Shown here piece after piece: positions 26,477 through 37,889 of a stretch of DNA of 61,818 nt. The notes under the pieces were generated by a model. That model worked only from the letters and a program-made list of their open reading frames with translations, was not told the origin of the DNA and did not search any database. Origin of the DNA: an uncultured Saprospiraceae bacterium (GTDB taxonomy: Bacteria > Bacteroidota > Bacteroidia > Chitinophagales > Saprospiraceae); assembly GCA_938016265.1 (NCBI GenBank), contig CALLWB010000037.1, positions 1-61,818 on the forward strand, read 5' to 3'. A program made the position numbers and the translations under genes. Position 1 is the stretch's first letter; the number at the start of each line of letters is the position of its first letter.

Positions 26477-29400
26477 ATGAAAAAATTCAACTTATTTAAA
26501 CAATTAGTACTTAGTCTAGTATTAGTTGGATTCCTATCCACAAATTCCAATGGACAAACCACAATTAATCTTGCTTCACAATGCAATTGTGAAGTCCTAA
26601 GCGGTACAGGAGTACCTACATCTGGTTCTCCCGCCGCCAATCCTGGCAATCTATATATAGATGACAACACAGGAAATGTTTACAGCTATGACGGTACTTC
26701 CTGGTCACCAATTGCAGCTGATGGTGCGCCTGGTGCTACTGGTGCTACTGGTGCTCAAGGACCTCCGGGTTTAGATGGCGCAGATGGTGCTCAAGGAATA
26801 CAAGGCCCTCCAGGTACACCTGGTGCACCCGGTGCTACTGGCCCTCCAGGCGCAACGGGTGCCCAAGGAGCAACTGGTGCTACTGGTGCTCAAGGTCTTC
26901 CAGGAGCTGATGGTGCTGATGGCGCGCCCGGTGCTACTGGTGCAACCGGAGCTACAGGTGCTCAAGGTGCTCAAGGACCTCCGGGTTTAGATGGCGCTGA
27001 TGGTGCTGATGGTGCTCAAGGAATACCAGGTGCACCCGGCGCTACTGGCCCTCCAGGTGCAACTGGGGCGACAGGTGCAACCGGGGCTACCGGTGCTACA
27101 GGTGCTCAAGGACCTCCGGGTTTAGATGGTGCTGATGGTGCTGATGGTGCTCAAGGAATACCAGGTACACCAGGTACACCAGGTGCACCCGGTGCTACTG
27201 GCCCTCCCGGTGCAACTGGGGCGACAGGTGCAACCGGGGCTACCGGTCCTCAAGGTCTTCCAGGTGCTGATGGCGCTGATGGTGCTCAAGGAATACCAGG
27301 CACACCTGGTGCACCCGGCGCTACTGGCCCTCCAGGTGCAACTGGGGCGACAGGTGCGACAGGCGCTCAAGGGGCAAAAGGCGACCAAGGAGATAGCTGT
27401 TGGGATCTAAACGGAAATGGTGTACTAGACACAGGTGAAGATGTTAACGGAGATAACATGGGAAGTGCACTTGATTGCCTAGGAGAAGACCATGATTGGT
27501 ACGAAGTAGGATCAACAAACCCACCAAATTCTATAAATGACAATCAATTCACTCAAGGAAATGTAGGGATTGGAGTTACGTCTCCTGCACAACAATTGCA
27601 CGTTGGTGGCAACATAAGAACAGATGCACGTAGACTGTATCTCGGAACAGTACAAAACCTATTCGGAAATAATGCAGGAGATCTGTTTTTTACAAGTAAT
27701 AGTTCTACATTAACAAAAATGCGATTCTATGACAAAGAAAGTGTTTTGTACGGTGCTGTCGCTGGTACATCAGATGGTTTGAGTTTCGGGCTAAACGACA
27801 AAGATCAAAACTGGACATTCCGCTCTGTACATGACCTTTACCTTACTATGTCAGTAGATAATTCTGAAAAAGTTAGAATAAATGATAATGGTAATGTCGG
27901 GATCGGTACAACTGGTCCTACACAAAGACTAGACGTAAACGGTGGCCTTCGTGTTCGAACAATCACTGCAGGAACTGCGGCTCACGAGGTACTTGTAGTA
28001 GATGCCAATGGTGTCGTCAGAAAAAGAGCGGCATTGGATGGATCTGCAACCAACGAACTCCCAACTGCTGGAAATGATATTGATGTAACTGGAACACAAG
28101 TAAATGTTGAACCAATATTGGATTTTGTCCATACTATGAATTCTCCAGCACAAAGTGCAACATTTAGTGCAGGTGGAAACATCTATATGCGTGCATGGTT
28201 TGATGGGCATGTCGGAATTGGTACTTTATCTCCAGCTGCTGGATTGCATGTAGACCACGACGATGGCCTTATTGCTGAAGGTACATTTGGTACAGGTCTT
28301 TATCTTGGAACAGGAGGTGGAACAAGAATGGTTTGGAGTTCTAAAAAGGCCGCCTTCCGTGCTGGACAGGTTAGTAGTATCCAATGGGATGAAGTCAATG
28401 TAGGAAACTATTCAGCTGGATTTGGATATAATTCAACCGCTCGAGGTGGATTCAGTTTTGCAGGGGGGAGCAATGCCAATGCAACTGGCGATTATTCTTT
28501 TGCTTATGGTGTAAATCCTACTGCTTCTGGGACTAGTTCCATTTCAATGGGCAACGGCGCAAGTGCAACGGGTGCAAACTCTATTGCAATTGGTTTTTCT
28601 AACATTGCCTCAGGGTCTGGTTCCGTTGCAATCGGTTATAATACTACAGCAACAGGAATCGGTTCTAAAACACTTGGAGCAGAAGCCACCTCAAGTGGTC
28701 TAAATTCTGTAGCTATTGGAGACGGTACTTTTGCAAGATCAAGAGGTGAAGTTGCTGTTGGTACATTCAATGAAGATAAAACCGCTATAAGCGCAAATGG
28801 GTTTAATGCAAACGATCGTGTTTTCTCTGTTGGAATCGGAGCTTCTACTTCTGCCCGTTTTGATGCCTTTAGCATATTCAAAAATGGAATATCCAGATTT
28901 GATGGAACGGTTGATATAACAACTAGTACTACGACCTCACAGGAAGGTCTAAACATTTACAATGCAGGAAATGCGCGTGGACAAATTATAGTAAATGCTA
29001 AATCAACCAACACCAACGATGCACTCTATGTTAGAAACGATGGACAAGGAACTGGAATTTTCTCTTTTATCAATAATTCAACTAGTGACAATCCTTCTAT
29101 TGATACTCGCTCGCAAGGTACAGGTGCTAATATTTTTGCTCGTACTTTAAATGGAGCCAATGTTAATCCTGCTATTTATGCTATTCATGATGGACATGGA
29201 GAAGGACTATTCGCAGGTGGTTCATCACTCCAAAATCCAGCAATCAAAGGAACTAACTTTAGAAGTGGTGCTACCTGGTACTCGGCGACGAATACCTCAC
29301 AGTCCGGTGGGATTGAGGGTACTACAAGAGAAGGAAGAGCAGGTGTTGTTGGTACAGTCTGGAAAAACACCTTGTTTGAACTTAGAAATACGAAAGGAGG

Positions 29401-29947
29401 ATACTTCGCCAATGCATATGGAGGAACAGGTACAACCTTAACAATTCCTAACTGGGCAATGGTTTCCTACATTGACGCTGGTGGAACAAATAGAAAACTT
29501 GATGGCCCAGGAGCCGTTGGTTCTGTAATTAAAGATCTCGACGAAAAACCAGTATTAATGACCTGTGTCGAATCTCCTGAGATTTTATTCACAGATTATG
29601 GTACTGGCCAATTGGTCAACGGAAAAGCGACTATAAAACTAGATCCAATTTATACAAAAAACATTATCGTAGACCAGGACAACATTATGAAAGTATTTGT
29701 CCAGTTAAACGGCGATTGTAATGGTGTGTTTGTCACTAACAGGACTGCGACTGGCTTCGAAGTACAAGAGCTAAAAGGCGGCACATCCAATGCCTCGTTC
29801 AGCTACGAAGTTGTTGCAAACAGAGCAAATACGAATGAATATGGAGATACAATGTATTTCGATTCAAGGAAACGTTTTGCTCCAGGACCAGAGCCCGGCG
29901 AAATGCAAGGTCAAGCACAAGAAACAATAAGTCGTGAAAATCAATAA
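26477..29947 (+). CDS. Fibre protein A1: collagen stalk, YadA-like head, no S74 domain
   Basis: A 1,156-residue exported protein. A signal peptide ([20 protein letters not shown] ...) is followed by a ~55-residue domain shared by all four A proteins ([16 protein letters not shown] ... [17 protein letters not shown]). Residues 83-307 are 75 uninterrupted Gly-X-Y triplets ([19 protein letters not shown] type). A Ca-loop/disulfide cap ([19 protein letters not shown]) follows, then fibre segments with NVGIG and LHV motifs. Residues ~645-765 are YadA-head repeats ([19 protein letters not shown]). The C-terminus has [18 protein letters not shown] to [10 protein letters not shown]. This is the plan of a trimeric surface fibre. 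The start at 26477 is chosen for the signal peptide and is conserved in A2; a longer frame is open upstream. TSP3 gene B1 follows after 32 bases. Confidence 0.85.
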   Translation: MKKFNLFKQLVLSLVLVGFLSTNSNGQTTINLASQCNCEVLSGTGVPTSGSPAANPGNLYIDDNTGNVYSYDGTSWSPIAADGAPGATGATGAQGPPGLDGADGAQGIQGPPGTPGAPGATGPPGATGAQGATGATGAQGLPGADGADGAPGATGATGATGAQGAQGPPGLDGADGADGAQGIPGAPGATGPPGATGATGATGATGATGAQGPPGLDGADGADGAQGIPGTPGTPGAPGATGPPGATGATGATGATGPQGLPGADGADGAQGIPGTPGAPGATGPPGATGATGATGAQGAKGDQGDSCWDLNGNGVLDTGEDVNGDNMGSALDCLGEDHDWYEVGSTNPPNSINDNQFTQGNVGIGVTSPAQQLHVGGNIRTDARRLYLGTVQNLFGNNAGDLFFTSNSSTLTKMRFYDKESVLYGAVAGTSDGLSFGLNDKDQNWTFRSVHDLYLTMSVDNSEKVRINDNGNVGIGTTGPTQRLDVNGGLRVRTITAGTAAHEVLVVDANGVVRKRAALDGSATNELPTAGNDIDVTGTQVNVEPILDFVHTMNSPAQSATFSAGGNIYMRAWFDGHVGIGTLSPAAGLHVDHDDGLIAEGTFGTGLYLGTGGGTRMVWSSKKAAFRAGQVSSIQWDEVNVGNYSAGFGYNSTARGGFSFAGGSNANATGDYSFAYGVNPTASGTSSISMGNGASATGANSIAIGFSNIASGSGSVAIGYNTTATGIGSKTLGAEATSSGLNSVAIGDGTFARSRGEVAVGTFNEDKTAISANGFNANDRVFSVGIGASTSARFDAFSIFKNGISRFDGTVDITTSTTTSQEGLNIYNAGNARGQIIVNAKSTNTNDALYVRNDGQGTGIFSFINNSTSDNPSIDTRSQGTGANIFARTLNGANVNPAIYAIHDGHGEGLFAGGSSLQNPAIKGTNFRSGATWYSATNTSQSGGIEGTTREGRAGVVGTVWKNTLFELRNTKGGYFANAYGGTGTTLTIPNWAMVSYIDAGGTNRKLDGPGAVGSVIKDLDEKPVLMTCVESPEILFTDYGTGQLVNGKATIKLDPIYTKNIIVDQDNIMKVFVQLNGDCNGVFVTNRTATGFEVQELKGGTSNASFSYEVVANRANTNEYGDTMYFDSRKRFAPGPEPGEMQGQAQETISRENQ
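26723..27397 (+). repeat. Collagen-coding repeat of A1
   Basis: The DNA repeats at 9 bp and also in larger near-identical blocks of roughly 110-135 bp, each coding [10 protein letters not shown] ... [10 protein letters not shown]. Such sequence readily gains or loses units by slippage, so the stalk length may vary between strains. Confidence 0.85.
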
Positions 29948-29979
29948 TCCGAATTTCTAACACTAGAAAAATAATCAGT

Positions 29980-32900
29980 ATGATTAATATTAAAATATTT
30001 TCTTCAGTTGGAAATTGGTTAACCCTTTTACTAATGATGCTTATTCCTATTATTGGAATAGGTCAAAGTGTTACCCTAGTTGCACCTTCTGGAGAAGCAA
30101 ATTACCAATGGTTTAAACAAGACGGTACTGGCACCAACGCTATAAGTGGTGCAACAAACGGTTCTTATCTTGCTATAAGTCCTGGTATTTATTATGCAAC
30201 CTACGACGCCAACTCATGTGGCGGCGCAACAAATTACTCCGTTGTCGTAGACGACTGCGGCACCGATGCAGATTACATTCTCAACCTAGGGTCTACCTCC
30301 GGGGCGATTCAATGGTTTGAAGCGACTACCGCGCTATCTGGCGAAACAGCAGCAACACTATCCGTAGCTGCCAACTCTACAGCTAGAACATTTTACGCTA
30401 ACGTCACTCCAACAAATGGATGTACAAGCAAATCAGCAGAGTTCACAATTATCAACCTCAATGCCTGTGAAGATTTAGATGGTGACGGGATTGCAGATCA
30501 GGACGATCTCGATGATGATAATGATGGAATTCCCGATTTGATGGAAGTACCATCCGACCCTCTTGCAGATGCAGACGACGATGGAATTCCTGCTTGGCTG
30601 GATGATGATGATTCGTTAGATACAGTAGGTAATGCCGATGGTTTACCTGAAGCAGGCTTCGATACAGACGGCGATGGATATCCAAACCACCTCGACCTCG
30701 ATTCCGACGACGATGGGATCACAGATATCCTTGAAGGTGGAGGAATTGATGATGACAATGATGGTCAGGTAGATTATCCAACTGCAGGTGATCCAATGTC
30801 TATGACAGATGCCGACATGGATGGGTTAAGTGACGATCCAGTTGTTGACACCAACAATGATGGCACCGCAGATACCGCAGCAGACACAGACACCTCTGCC
30901 ACTGTTGCTGGCACTAACCTGCCTATTCCTAACACAGATGGAGCGGGTGATCCAGACTTTCTGGACATCGACTCCGATGACGACGGCATTCCTGACAATA
31001 CGGAAGCATTTGCAGGAGGAGGGTTTATTCCTCCTAGTGGAAATGACACAGATATGGATGGATTAGATGACGCATATGACAATGACGATGGTAATTCCAC
31101 AGGACTAGATGATGGTCCGGGAACAGCTGTCCTACCGACAGATACCGACATGGATGGTGCTCCTGATTTCCAGGATCTTGACTCTGACAACGACAGTATT
31201 AATGATATTGTAGAAGCTGGAGGAACGGATGCGGATCTGGATGGACTTATTGACACTCCAGCAGATGAAGGAACATTGACCAACCCTCCAAATTCTGACA
31301 ACGACAATATCCCTGATTACCAGGACGTAGATTCTGACAATGATGGCACGAATGACATTGTAGGTACTCCAGATTCTGCATTAGATACCGACGGAGATGG
31401 AATGGTTGACAACACTTCAGATACAGATAGTGATGGTATACCTGATGTCATTGACGGCCTTACTGGACATGGAGATTCTCCTGATTCTGATGGTGATGGG
31501 GTTTCAGATGCCAATGACCTTGACGATGACGACGATGGAATTCCAGATACCGTAGAAATTGCTACAGCTTTAAATGGTGGTGATACAGACGGTGATGGTA
31601 TACCAGATCACCTGGATCTTGATTCGGACAACGACGGTATTAATGATATTGTTGAAGCAGGCGGAACAGATACAGACAACAATGGTTTGATTGATGATCC
31701 TGCAGACGAAGGTAGTATTACTAATCCAACAGATACCGATATGGACGGCGTGCCAGACTTCCAGGATGTTGACTCTGACAATGATGGCACATTCGATATC
31801 GTCGGTACGGTAGACGCTGGAGAAGATGCTGATGGCGATGGAATGATCGATGACATCACTGATGCTGATAACGATGGCATTCCTGATGTGACTGATGATT
31901 TGCCTGGAACATTTGGCGATGCATTAGATTCTGATGGAGATGGTATTTCAAATGCGAATGATCTTGATGATGATAATGATGGAATTCCTGATACGGTAGA
32001 AATTGCTACTGCATTAAATGGTGGTGACACTGACGGAGATGGAATACCTGATCACCAGGATTTAGACTCTGACAACGATGGTATCCATGATATTATTGAA
32101 GCAGGAGGTACCGATAATGACAACGATGCCATGGTAGATATACCTTCTGAGGAAGGAACAATCACCAATCCACCAGATACAGACATGGACGGCATTCCAG
32201 ACTTCCAAGAGGTTGACTCTGACAATGACGGCACATTCGATATTGTCGGAACGGTAGACGCTGGAGAAGATGCTGATGGCGATGGAATGATAGATGACAT
32301 CACTGATGCTGATAGCGACGGTATTCCTGATGTGACAGATGATTTACCAGGAGTATTTGGTGATGCGTTAGACTCAGACGGTGACGGTATTTCTAATGCT
32401 AATGACCTGGATGATGACGACGATGGAATTCCTGATACTGTGGAAATTGCAACTGCAACAAACGGTGGCGATACAGACGGTGACGGTATTCCTGACCACC
32501 AGGATCTTGATTCTGATAACGATGGAATCAATGATATTGTTGAAGCAGGCCTAGCAGACACCGACGACAATGGAATGGTGGATGTACCAGGAGACGAAGG
32601 TTCAGTAACCAATCCAACGGATACCGATATGGATGGCGTACCTGACTTCCAGGAGACAGACTCTAACAATGATGGAATGACAGATATCTCTGGGACTTCA
32701 GACGCTTCTCTCGACGTGGATGGTGATGGTATGATCGATGATCCTACGGACACTGATCGAGATGGTATTAAAGACCCTGTAGATGGAATGCCACTTGTTT
32801 TTGGAGATGCTCCAAGAGGTATCGTGCTAAGTGTTACAATACTATTACAGGGGCCTTACAATTCAGGAACTGGTTTGATTTCTGACAATCTCGTAAGAAG

Positions 32901-33504
32901 CAGTTTACTGCCACTTACAGAGCCTTACACCGGACTTGGGTATACTCATGTCAATGGTGGTGGTGGTGAATCAATTAGTCCTGCGGTGCTAGCAACTACT
33001 GGCCCAACTTCGGTTGTGGACTGGATATTCCTGGAACTTCGAGATCCATCCACGCTTGTTGATATTCTAGAAACTCGATCTGCGTTGCTTCTTGCTAGCG
33101 GAAAGATTGTAGACTTAGATGGTGTTTCTCCAGTTCGATTTAACAATTCTACTAATAACTCTTATTATGTAGCCGTGCGGCATAGAAATCACCTAGGAGT
33201 AATGACTCCTGGAGCGCTTTCCTTGACCAACACAGTAACCACTGCACATGACTTTACAAACGGGAGCTCTTTTGGTAATATCAACGGAGATGCACAGAAG
33301 AGTTTGGGAGGTGGAAAATTTGGATTGTTTGAAGCTGACTTCAATGGGGATGAACAGATCAATGCTGCTGACCGTAGTATTGCCTGGAACAGCCGCAATT
33401 TGACTGGCTATCGTACGGATGACTCTAGTTTTAATGGGGTCTGCGATGCCGCTGAAAGGAGTCAATGTTGGAACAATCGTAATTTAAATTCGAAAATTCC
33501 ATAG
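29980..33504 (+). CDS. TSP3-array protein B1 with dockerin-like C-terminus
   Basis: A 1,174-residue exported protein. The signal peptide is [20 protein letters not shown] ... GIGQ. Two Ig-like segments follow (30-94, containing ANYQWF and [20 protein letters not shown]; 95-165, containing [20 protein letters not shown]). Residues ~165-945 are a continuous thrombospondin-type-3-like array of DxDxDGIPD and DLDSDNDG loops, expected to bind many Ca2+ ions and form a stiff rod. Residues 947-1174 are the C-terminal module: [42 protein letters not shown], then [20 protein letters not shown] and [18 protein letters not shown] as a paired dockerin-like motif, ending KIP. It is the second gene of unit 1, followed by a strong terminator. 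Confidence 0.85.
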   Translation: MINIKIFSSVGNWLTLLLMMLIPIIGIGQSVTLVAPSGEANYQWFKQDGTGTNAISGATNGSYLAISPGIYYATYDANSCGGATNYSVVVDDCGTDADYILNLGSTSGAIQWFEATTALSGETAATLSVAANSTARTFYANVTPTNGCTSKSAEFTIINLNACEDLDGDGIADQDDLDDDNDGIPDLMEVPSDPLADADDDGIPAWLDDDDSLDTVGNADGLPEAGFDTDGDGYPNHLDLDSDDDGITDILEGGGIDDDNDGQVDYPTAGDPMSMTDADMDGLSDDPVVDTNNDGTADTAADTDTSATVAGTNLPIPNTDGAGDPDFLDIDSDDDGIPDNTEAFAGGGFIPPSGNDTDMDGLDDAYDNDDGNSTGLDDGPGTAVLPTDTDMDGAPDFQDLDSDNDSINDIVEAGGTDADLDGLIDTPADEGTLTNPPNSDNDNIPDYQDVDSDNDGTNDIVGTPDSALDTDGDGMVDNTSDTDSDGIPDVIDGLTGHGDSPDSDGDGVSDANDLDDDDDGIPDTVEIATALNGGDTDGDGIPDHLDLDSDNDGINDIVEAGGTDTDNNGLIDDPADEGSITNPTDTDMDGVPDFQDVDSDNDGTFDIVGTVDAGEDADGDGMIDDITDADNDGIPDVTDDLPGTFGDALDSDGDGISNANDLDDDNDGIPDTVEIATALNGGDTDGDGIPDHQDLDSDNDGIHDIIEAGGTDNDNDAMVDIPSEEGTITNPPDTDMDGIPDFQEVDSDNDGTFDIVGTVDAGEDADGDGMIDDITDADSDGIPDVTDDLPGVFGDALDSDGDGISNANDLDDDDDGIPDTVEIATATNGGDTDGDGIPDHQDLDSDNDGINDIVEAGLADTDDNGMVDVPGDEGSVTNPTDTDMDGVPDFQETDSNNDGMTDISGTSDASLDVDGDGMIDDPTDTDRDGIKDPVDGMPLVFGDAPRGIVLSVTILLQGPYNSGTGLISDNLVRSSLLPLTEPYTGLGYTHVNGGGGESISPAVLATTGPTSVVDWIFLELRDPSTLVDILETRSALLLASGKIVDLDGVSPVRFNNSTNNSYYVAVRHRNHLGVMTPGALSLTNTVTTAHDFTNGSSFGNINGDAQKSLGGGKFGLFEADFNGDEQINAADRSIAWNSRNLTGYRTDDSSFNGVCDAAERSQCWNNRNLNSKIP
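31516..32820 (+). repeat. Three 444-bp super-repeats in the TSP3 array of B1
   Basis: Blocks starting at 31516, 31960 and 32404 are each 444 bp (148 codons) and encode the same order of loops, from [17 protein letters not shown] to [11 protein letters not shown]; the third runs into the C-terminal module. Exact equal length shows amplification of a whole 148-residue unit rather than of single loops. Confidence 0.85.
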
Positions 33505-33535
33505 TTAGGTTAATAAAATTTTAATGTTTGACTTA

Positions 33536-33573
33536 AATAGGTCTGCCAGGTATTCTGGCAGACCTATTTTTTT
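33536..33573 (+). terminator. Rho-independent terminator of fibre unit 1
   Basis: A perfect 14-bp stem AATAGGTCTGCCAG/CTGGCAGACCTATT with a 5-base loop, followed by a T run. Confidence 0.92.
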
Positions 33574-34305
33574 GAAATTTTCCAAATGAATTCAAAAAAA
33601 CAAATGAATTCATTGAAGAAATCCAGTAGTGATTTTTTCTCTTTTAAGTAGGGGTTGCAACAGAAAACAATCTGCTTTCGACACTGCTCACAACCACACA
33701 AATAGTACTAAATGCATAAAAACTAATCAGATAAACATCAGTCCCTTTTATAGTAGCTCCTATAGATTATGTTCTTTGCCAACCCAATTTAACCTCATCA
33801 CCCCCTAATGCTCGCGCTTCGTATTGCCAATATTAAAATATTATAAAATTAAAATTTCTTTCACGCAGTGTAAACCTAAAACAAACCACACCAACACATT
33901 CAATAAGATACACTTATACATAAAAAACCTAAACAAGATAAAGTTTTTAAAATACAAATTAGTGACATATATTAAATTCACCAATTTTTCCAAACTCCCA
34001 ATAAACATACTATTCTAGCAAATTTAGAACACAATAAACTAAGTCACAAATAGGCCAAACACATTATAAACCAACAAAGTAGGAATTACGATTAATTAAT
34101 AAAAAAAACAAACTGGCATCTAAAAAGTGACATTTTTTATTTAATTTTAAATCAACAAATATACTGAATAAGTACCCCGCTTATTTTTTTACAACTGAAT
34201 TCTAAACTTCATCCACTCTTCCTGAGTGTTTCCCATTAAAAACTATGGAAGAAAATGGATGTGCAAAAACAAAAATCAAATATTATTCAATCGAAAATCT
34301 ATACT
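33574..34305 (+). promoter_or_regulatory. Upstream region of fibre unit 2
   Basis: About 730 bases of very AT-rich sequence without a supported gene. It carries GTGACAT at 33962-33968 (ATTAGTGACATATA) and at 34127-34133 (TAAAAAGTGACATTTTTT), the same pair of contexts as upstream of unit 1. A 64-codon frame at 33824 is a composition artefact. Confidence 0.4.
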
Positions 34306-37300
34306 ATGAAAAAATTAAACCTAATCTATCAATTAACATTATGCCTTTTGTTAGTTGGATTTTTATCCACTAACTCAAATGGGCAAACCACAATCAATCT
34401 TGCATCTCAATGCAATTGTGAGGTTTTAAGCGGTACTGGAGTTCCTACTTCAGGTTCTCCCGCTGCTAATTCGGGCAACCTATATATAGACGACAGCACA
34501 GGAAATGTTTACAGCTTTGATGGTACCTCTTGGTCTCCAATAGCAGCTGACGGTGCAACTGGTCCTCAAGGACCACAAGGGGATCCTGGACCAACGGGTG
34601 CTACCGGTGCTCAAGGACTTCCGGGTGCGGATGGGGCTACTGGTGCTCAAGGACCTAAAGGTGACACGGGTGCAACTGGTCCTCAAGGGCTTCCAGGTGC
34701 GGATGGAGCCGATGGAGCAACTGGTGCGCAAGGGGCAACTGGTGCAACTGGAGCAACTGGTGCTCAAGGGCCTAAAGGCGACAAAGGTGACCCCGGCATA
34801 CCTGGTGCTACTGGGGCTACTGGTGCTCAAGGGGCTACTGGTGCAACGGGAGCAACTGGTGCCCAAGGACCTAAAGGCGACAAAGGTGACCCGGGCGCAG
34901 CTGGTGCAACAGGTGCAACTGGTGCTCAGGGCGCCACTGGTGCTCAAGGGGCTACTGGCGCTCAGGGACCTAAAGGCGACCAAGGTGACCCAGGACCAAC
35001 TGGTGCAACAGGCGCAACTGGTGCTCAAGGTGCAACAGGCGCTCAAGGACCTAAAGGCGATCAAGGAGATAGCTGCTGGGATCTAAACGGAAATGGTGTA
35101 CTCGACACGGGTGAAGATGTCAATGGAGATAACATGGGTAGTGCGCTGGACTGCTTGGGAGAAGATCATGATTGGTACGAAGTAGGATCTACAAACCCTC
35201 CAAATTCTATTAATGACAATCAATTCACACAGGGTAATGTGGGTATAGGAGTCGCTGCACCAGCTCAACAACTGCATGTTGCTGGCCATATTAGAACCAA
35301 TACTGGAAGAATTTATTTGGGAGCAGCAGGTGTTCAAAACTTACTTGGTAACAATTCAGGGGATTTATATTTCACAAGTAATAGCTCAACACTTACTAAA
35401 ATGAGGTTCTACGACAAAGAGGGCGTTTTATATGGTGCTATAGCTGGTATTACTGATGGTTTAAGTTTTGGGCTAAACGACAAAGATCAACATTGGACCT
35501 TCCGATCCGTACACGATCAATACCTTACGATGTCGGTCAACAATTCTGAAAAAGTTAGAGTAAATCTCAATGGTAATGTCGGAATTGGTGTCGCAGCTGC
35601 CTCACAAAGGTTAGATGTAAATGGTGGACTACGTGTTCGAACATTAACCGCTGGAGTTGCAACGAATGACATTGTTGTCGCTGATGCAAATGGTGTTTTA
35701 AAGAAAGCCACACGTGCTACGCTTGGTTTACTCTCCACTGCTGGAAATGATATTGACATTGCTGGAACACAAGTAAATGTTGAACCTCAATTAGATTTTG
35801 TTCATACGGTAAATTCTCCAAATGCACTTCTATCATTTAGAGCTCAAAATAACTTCATTATGCACATGCGTGGTGGAGATGGGGCAGTTGGAATCGGGCC
35901 TGCAACTTTGCTAGCTGGTTTTCACGTAAATCACGACGATGGAGTCGCCATGGAAGGCACCTTTGGTTCTGGTAGAGACCCGATTGTTGGCGCAGGAACA
36001 CGTATGATTTGGAGCCCTAAAAATGCTGCCTTCCGTGCTGGTCAGGTTAGTAGTACTCAATGGAATGAAGTCAACATCGGTAATTATTCAACAGGCTTGG
36101 GTTACAACACTATCGCTAGCGGTGGATTTAGTTTTGCAGGGGGTAGCGGAAGTACAGCTTCTGGAGACTATTCGTTTGCTTATGGTCCAACTGCAATAGC
36201 TTCTGGAGCACGGTCGACTGCCTTCGGTGCTGGAGCAATTGCTTCGCAAACTAACACTATTGCACTGGGTTCTGGTGCAGTTGCTTCTGGAAACTCTTCT
36301 ATTGCCATTGGTTTTAATACACAAGCGACTGGTACCGGTTCCAAAACATTTGGTGGAGAAACGGTATCTAGTGGTCTAAACGCAGTTGCAATTGGAGATG
36401 GAACCATTGCTAGATCCAGAGGTGAAGTTGCCATAGGGTCTTTTAACACCAACTATTCTGCAGCTAGTGCAAATGGCTTTAATGTAAATGATCGAATCTT
36501 TTCTGTCGGTAATGGAACAAGCACAACTGCTCGCTCAGATGTGTTTAGAATTTTTAAAAGTGGAAAATCCCGCTTTGACGGACATGCAGAAATTTATAAT
36601 AGCAATAGTTCAACAGGACTTTTCGTGAGTCAGTCAGGATTAGGAACTGGCCAACAAATTACTATGAACAATACTGCTAGTACCAATGTTGGACTAAGAA
36701 TAAACCAACGAGGGTTAGCAACCGCTCAGGATATTGTTATGGAGAATACTAGTAGCACTGCAAATGGATTCTATTTGAGACATAATGGACTAGGATATGG
36801 CCAACAAATTGTAATGAATAATACAGCTAGTTCAGCTAGAGGATTGGATATTCTTAATAGAGGAACAGGCCCCGGGCTTTATATTAACCAAACAACCGCA
36901 AATACCAATGCCGCAGTATTTTACGCTGGAAATGTAGTAGCTAATGAAATAGGGGGCAATTTTGATTTTAGAGTTGAATCAGATACAAGAACCCACGCTT
37001 TCTGGATAGATGCAAACGAAAATATTGCTAATTTTGGTTCTAATCTTTCAATTGCAACCAGCAATGGAACTGTTATTGGAACAACAACAGTTGACTATGT
37101 CGCAGATTTCGATAGAGGTACTAATACTGGCACAGCGATAGGAATTGGATCTATCGAATTCCTATTAGACGGAGTTGCTGAGACAACAATCAATAATTCA
37201 TTCTCTCCATCTACTCACATTCAAAAGGACCTTGGCTTTAGCTTAACAGAGAGAGCATGGGATGATGTCTATGCAGATGATTTTGTAAATGTTTCCGATC

Positions 37301-37872
37301 GACGTGAAAAAAACAACATACAGAATATTACTTATGGTTTATCTGAAGTTTTGAATATGAGATCTGTTTCCTACAAATTAACAAAAGATCCGTTCGAAGA
37401 AACTAAGCTTGGACTTATCGCACAAGAAGTATTACCCCTTGTTAGTGAAGCAGTTAAAACACATGACCACAAAATTTTAGATGAACAAACTGGAGAGTAT
37501 GAGCTAGTTGAGTTAGACCGAATGGGAATGAAATACCAGCAGCTAATACCTGTTTTGATTAAAGCGATTCAAGAGCAACAAGATCAAATCGAGAACCTTT
37601 CAGGTTCAAATGGGAAAATGTCTGAGGTTGGCAATGGTCAATTAGTTAATGGTAAAGCCATTATTCAACTAGACCCTAGTTATACCAACAGCATTGAAGT
37701 GGATATAGACAACAAAATGCAGGTTTTCATTCAATTAGAAGGTGAATGTAATGGGGTTTATGTTACAAACAAATCGGCTACCGGTTTTGAAGTCGTAGAA
37801 CTGAACGGCGGAAAAAGTAGCGCTTCCTTTAGTTATGAAGTCGTTGCAAATAGAGCAAATACAATTCACTAA
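34306..37872 (+). CDS. Fibre protein A2: collagen stalk, YadA-like head and S74 self-cleaving chaperone
   Basis: A 1,188-residue exported protein with the same front part as A1: a signal peptide, the QCNCEVLSG domain, 58 Gly-X-Y triplets at residues 83-256, the [15 protein letters not shown] cap, LHV fibre segments, and a YadA-like head at ~589-712. Towards the end it has a peptidase-S74 intramolecular chaperone starting [11 protein letters not shown], with Ser997 and Lys1002 in the Ser-x4-Lys spacing of the endosialidase-type catalytic dyad, then [11 protein letters not shown] and a coiled coil ([13 protein letters not shown]). Unusually, the GQLVNG ... [10 protein letters not shown] domain follows the S74 domain (residues ~1105-1188). 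If cleavage occurs at Ser997, both would be released together. The start is set by the signal peptide. Gene B2 begins 17 bases later. Confidence 0.87.
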   Translation: MKKLNLIYQLTLCLLLVGFLSTNSNGQTTINLASQCNCEVLSGTGVPTSGSPAANSGNLYIDDSTGNVYSFDGTSWSPIAADGATGPQGPQGDPGPTGATGAQGLPGADGATGAQGPKGDTGATGPQGLPGADGADGATGAQGATGATGATGAQGPKGDKGDPGIPGATGATGAQGATGATGATGAQGPKGDKGDPGAAGATGATGAQGATGAQGATGAQGPKGDQGDPGPTGATGATGAQGATGAQGPKGDQGDSCWDLNGNGVLDTGEDVNGDNMGSALDCLGEDHDWYEVGSTNPPNSINDNQFTQGNVGIGVAAPAQQLHVAGHIRTNTGRIYLGAAGVQNLLGNNSGDLYFTSNSSTLTKMRFYDKEGVLYGAIAGITDGLSFGLNDKDQHWTFRSVHDQYLTMSVNNSEKVRVNLNGNVGIGVAAASQRLDVNGGLRVRTLTAGVATNDIVVADANGVLKKATRATLGLLSTAGNDIDIAGTQVNVEPQLDFVHTVNSPNALLSFRAQNNFIMHMRGGDGAVGIGPATLLAGFHVNHDDGVAMEGTFGSGRDPIVGAGTRMIWSPKNAAFRAGQVSSTQWNEVNIGNYSTGLGYNTIASGGFSFAGGSGSTASGDYSFAYGPTAIASGARSTAFGAGAIASQTNTIALGSGAVASGNSSIAIGFNTQATGTGSKTFGGETVSSGLNAVAIGDGTIARSRGEVAIGSFNTNYSAASANGFNVNDRIFSVGNGTSTTARSDVFRIFKSGKSRFDGHAEIYNSNSSTGLFVSQSGLGTGQQITMNNTASTNVGLRINQRGLATAQDIVMENTSSTANGFYLRHNGLGYGQQIVMNNTASSARGLDILNRGTGPGLYINQTTANTNAAVFYAGNVVANEIGGNFDFRVESDTRTHAFWIDANENIANFGSNLSIATSNGTVIGTTTVDYVADFDRGTNTGTAIGIGSIEFLLDGVAETTINNSFSPSTHIQKDLGFSLTERAWDDVYADDFVNVSDRREKNNIQNITYGLSEVLNMRSVSYKLTKDPFEETKLGLIAQEVLPLVSEAVKTHDHKILDEQTGEYELVELDRMGMKYQQLIPVLIKAIQEQQDQIENLSGSNGKMSEVGNGQLVNGKAIIQLDPSYTNSIEVDIDNKMQVFIQLEGECNGVYVTNKSATGFEVVELNGGKSSASFSYEVVANRANTIH
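34552..35073 (+). repeat. Collagen-coding repeat of A2
   Basis: 58 Gly-X-Y codon triplets with more [20 protein letters not shown] units than A1, so charge is richer and Pro lower. Repeated blocks of [17 protein letters not shown] type recur at the DNA level. Confidence 0.85.
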
Positions 37873-37889
37873 CCTTATAAAATATAATT

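Noticed and set aside
26723-27397. Short regular repeats that could suggest a CRISPR array or minisatellite.
   Set aside because: The repeats are in frame, code for collagen and have no spacer structure; no cas gene is present.
26775-27410. Shifted-frame open frames across the collagen repeats (VLLALQ and CTSSTG type translations, also at 34480-35086).
   Set aside because: They result from the 9-bp codon periodicity of Gly-X-Y; the in-frame collagen reading is continuous with the signal peptide and downstream domains.
33824-34018. A 64-codon Lys/Asn/Ile-rich plus-strand frame upstream of unit 2.
   Set aside because: Its composition simply reflects the AT-rich regulatory region; no motif and no recognisable start context.
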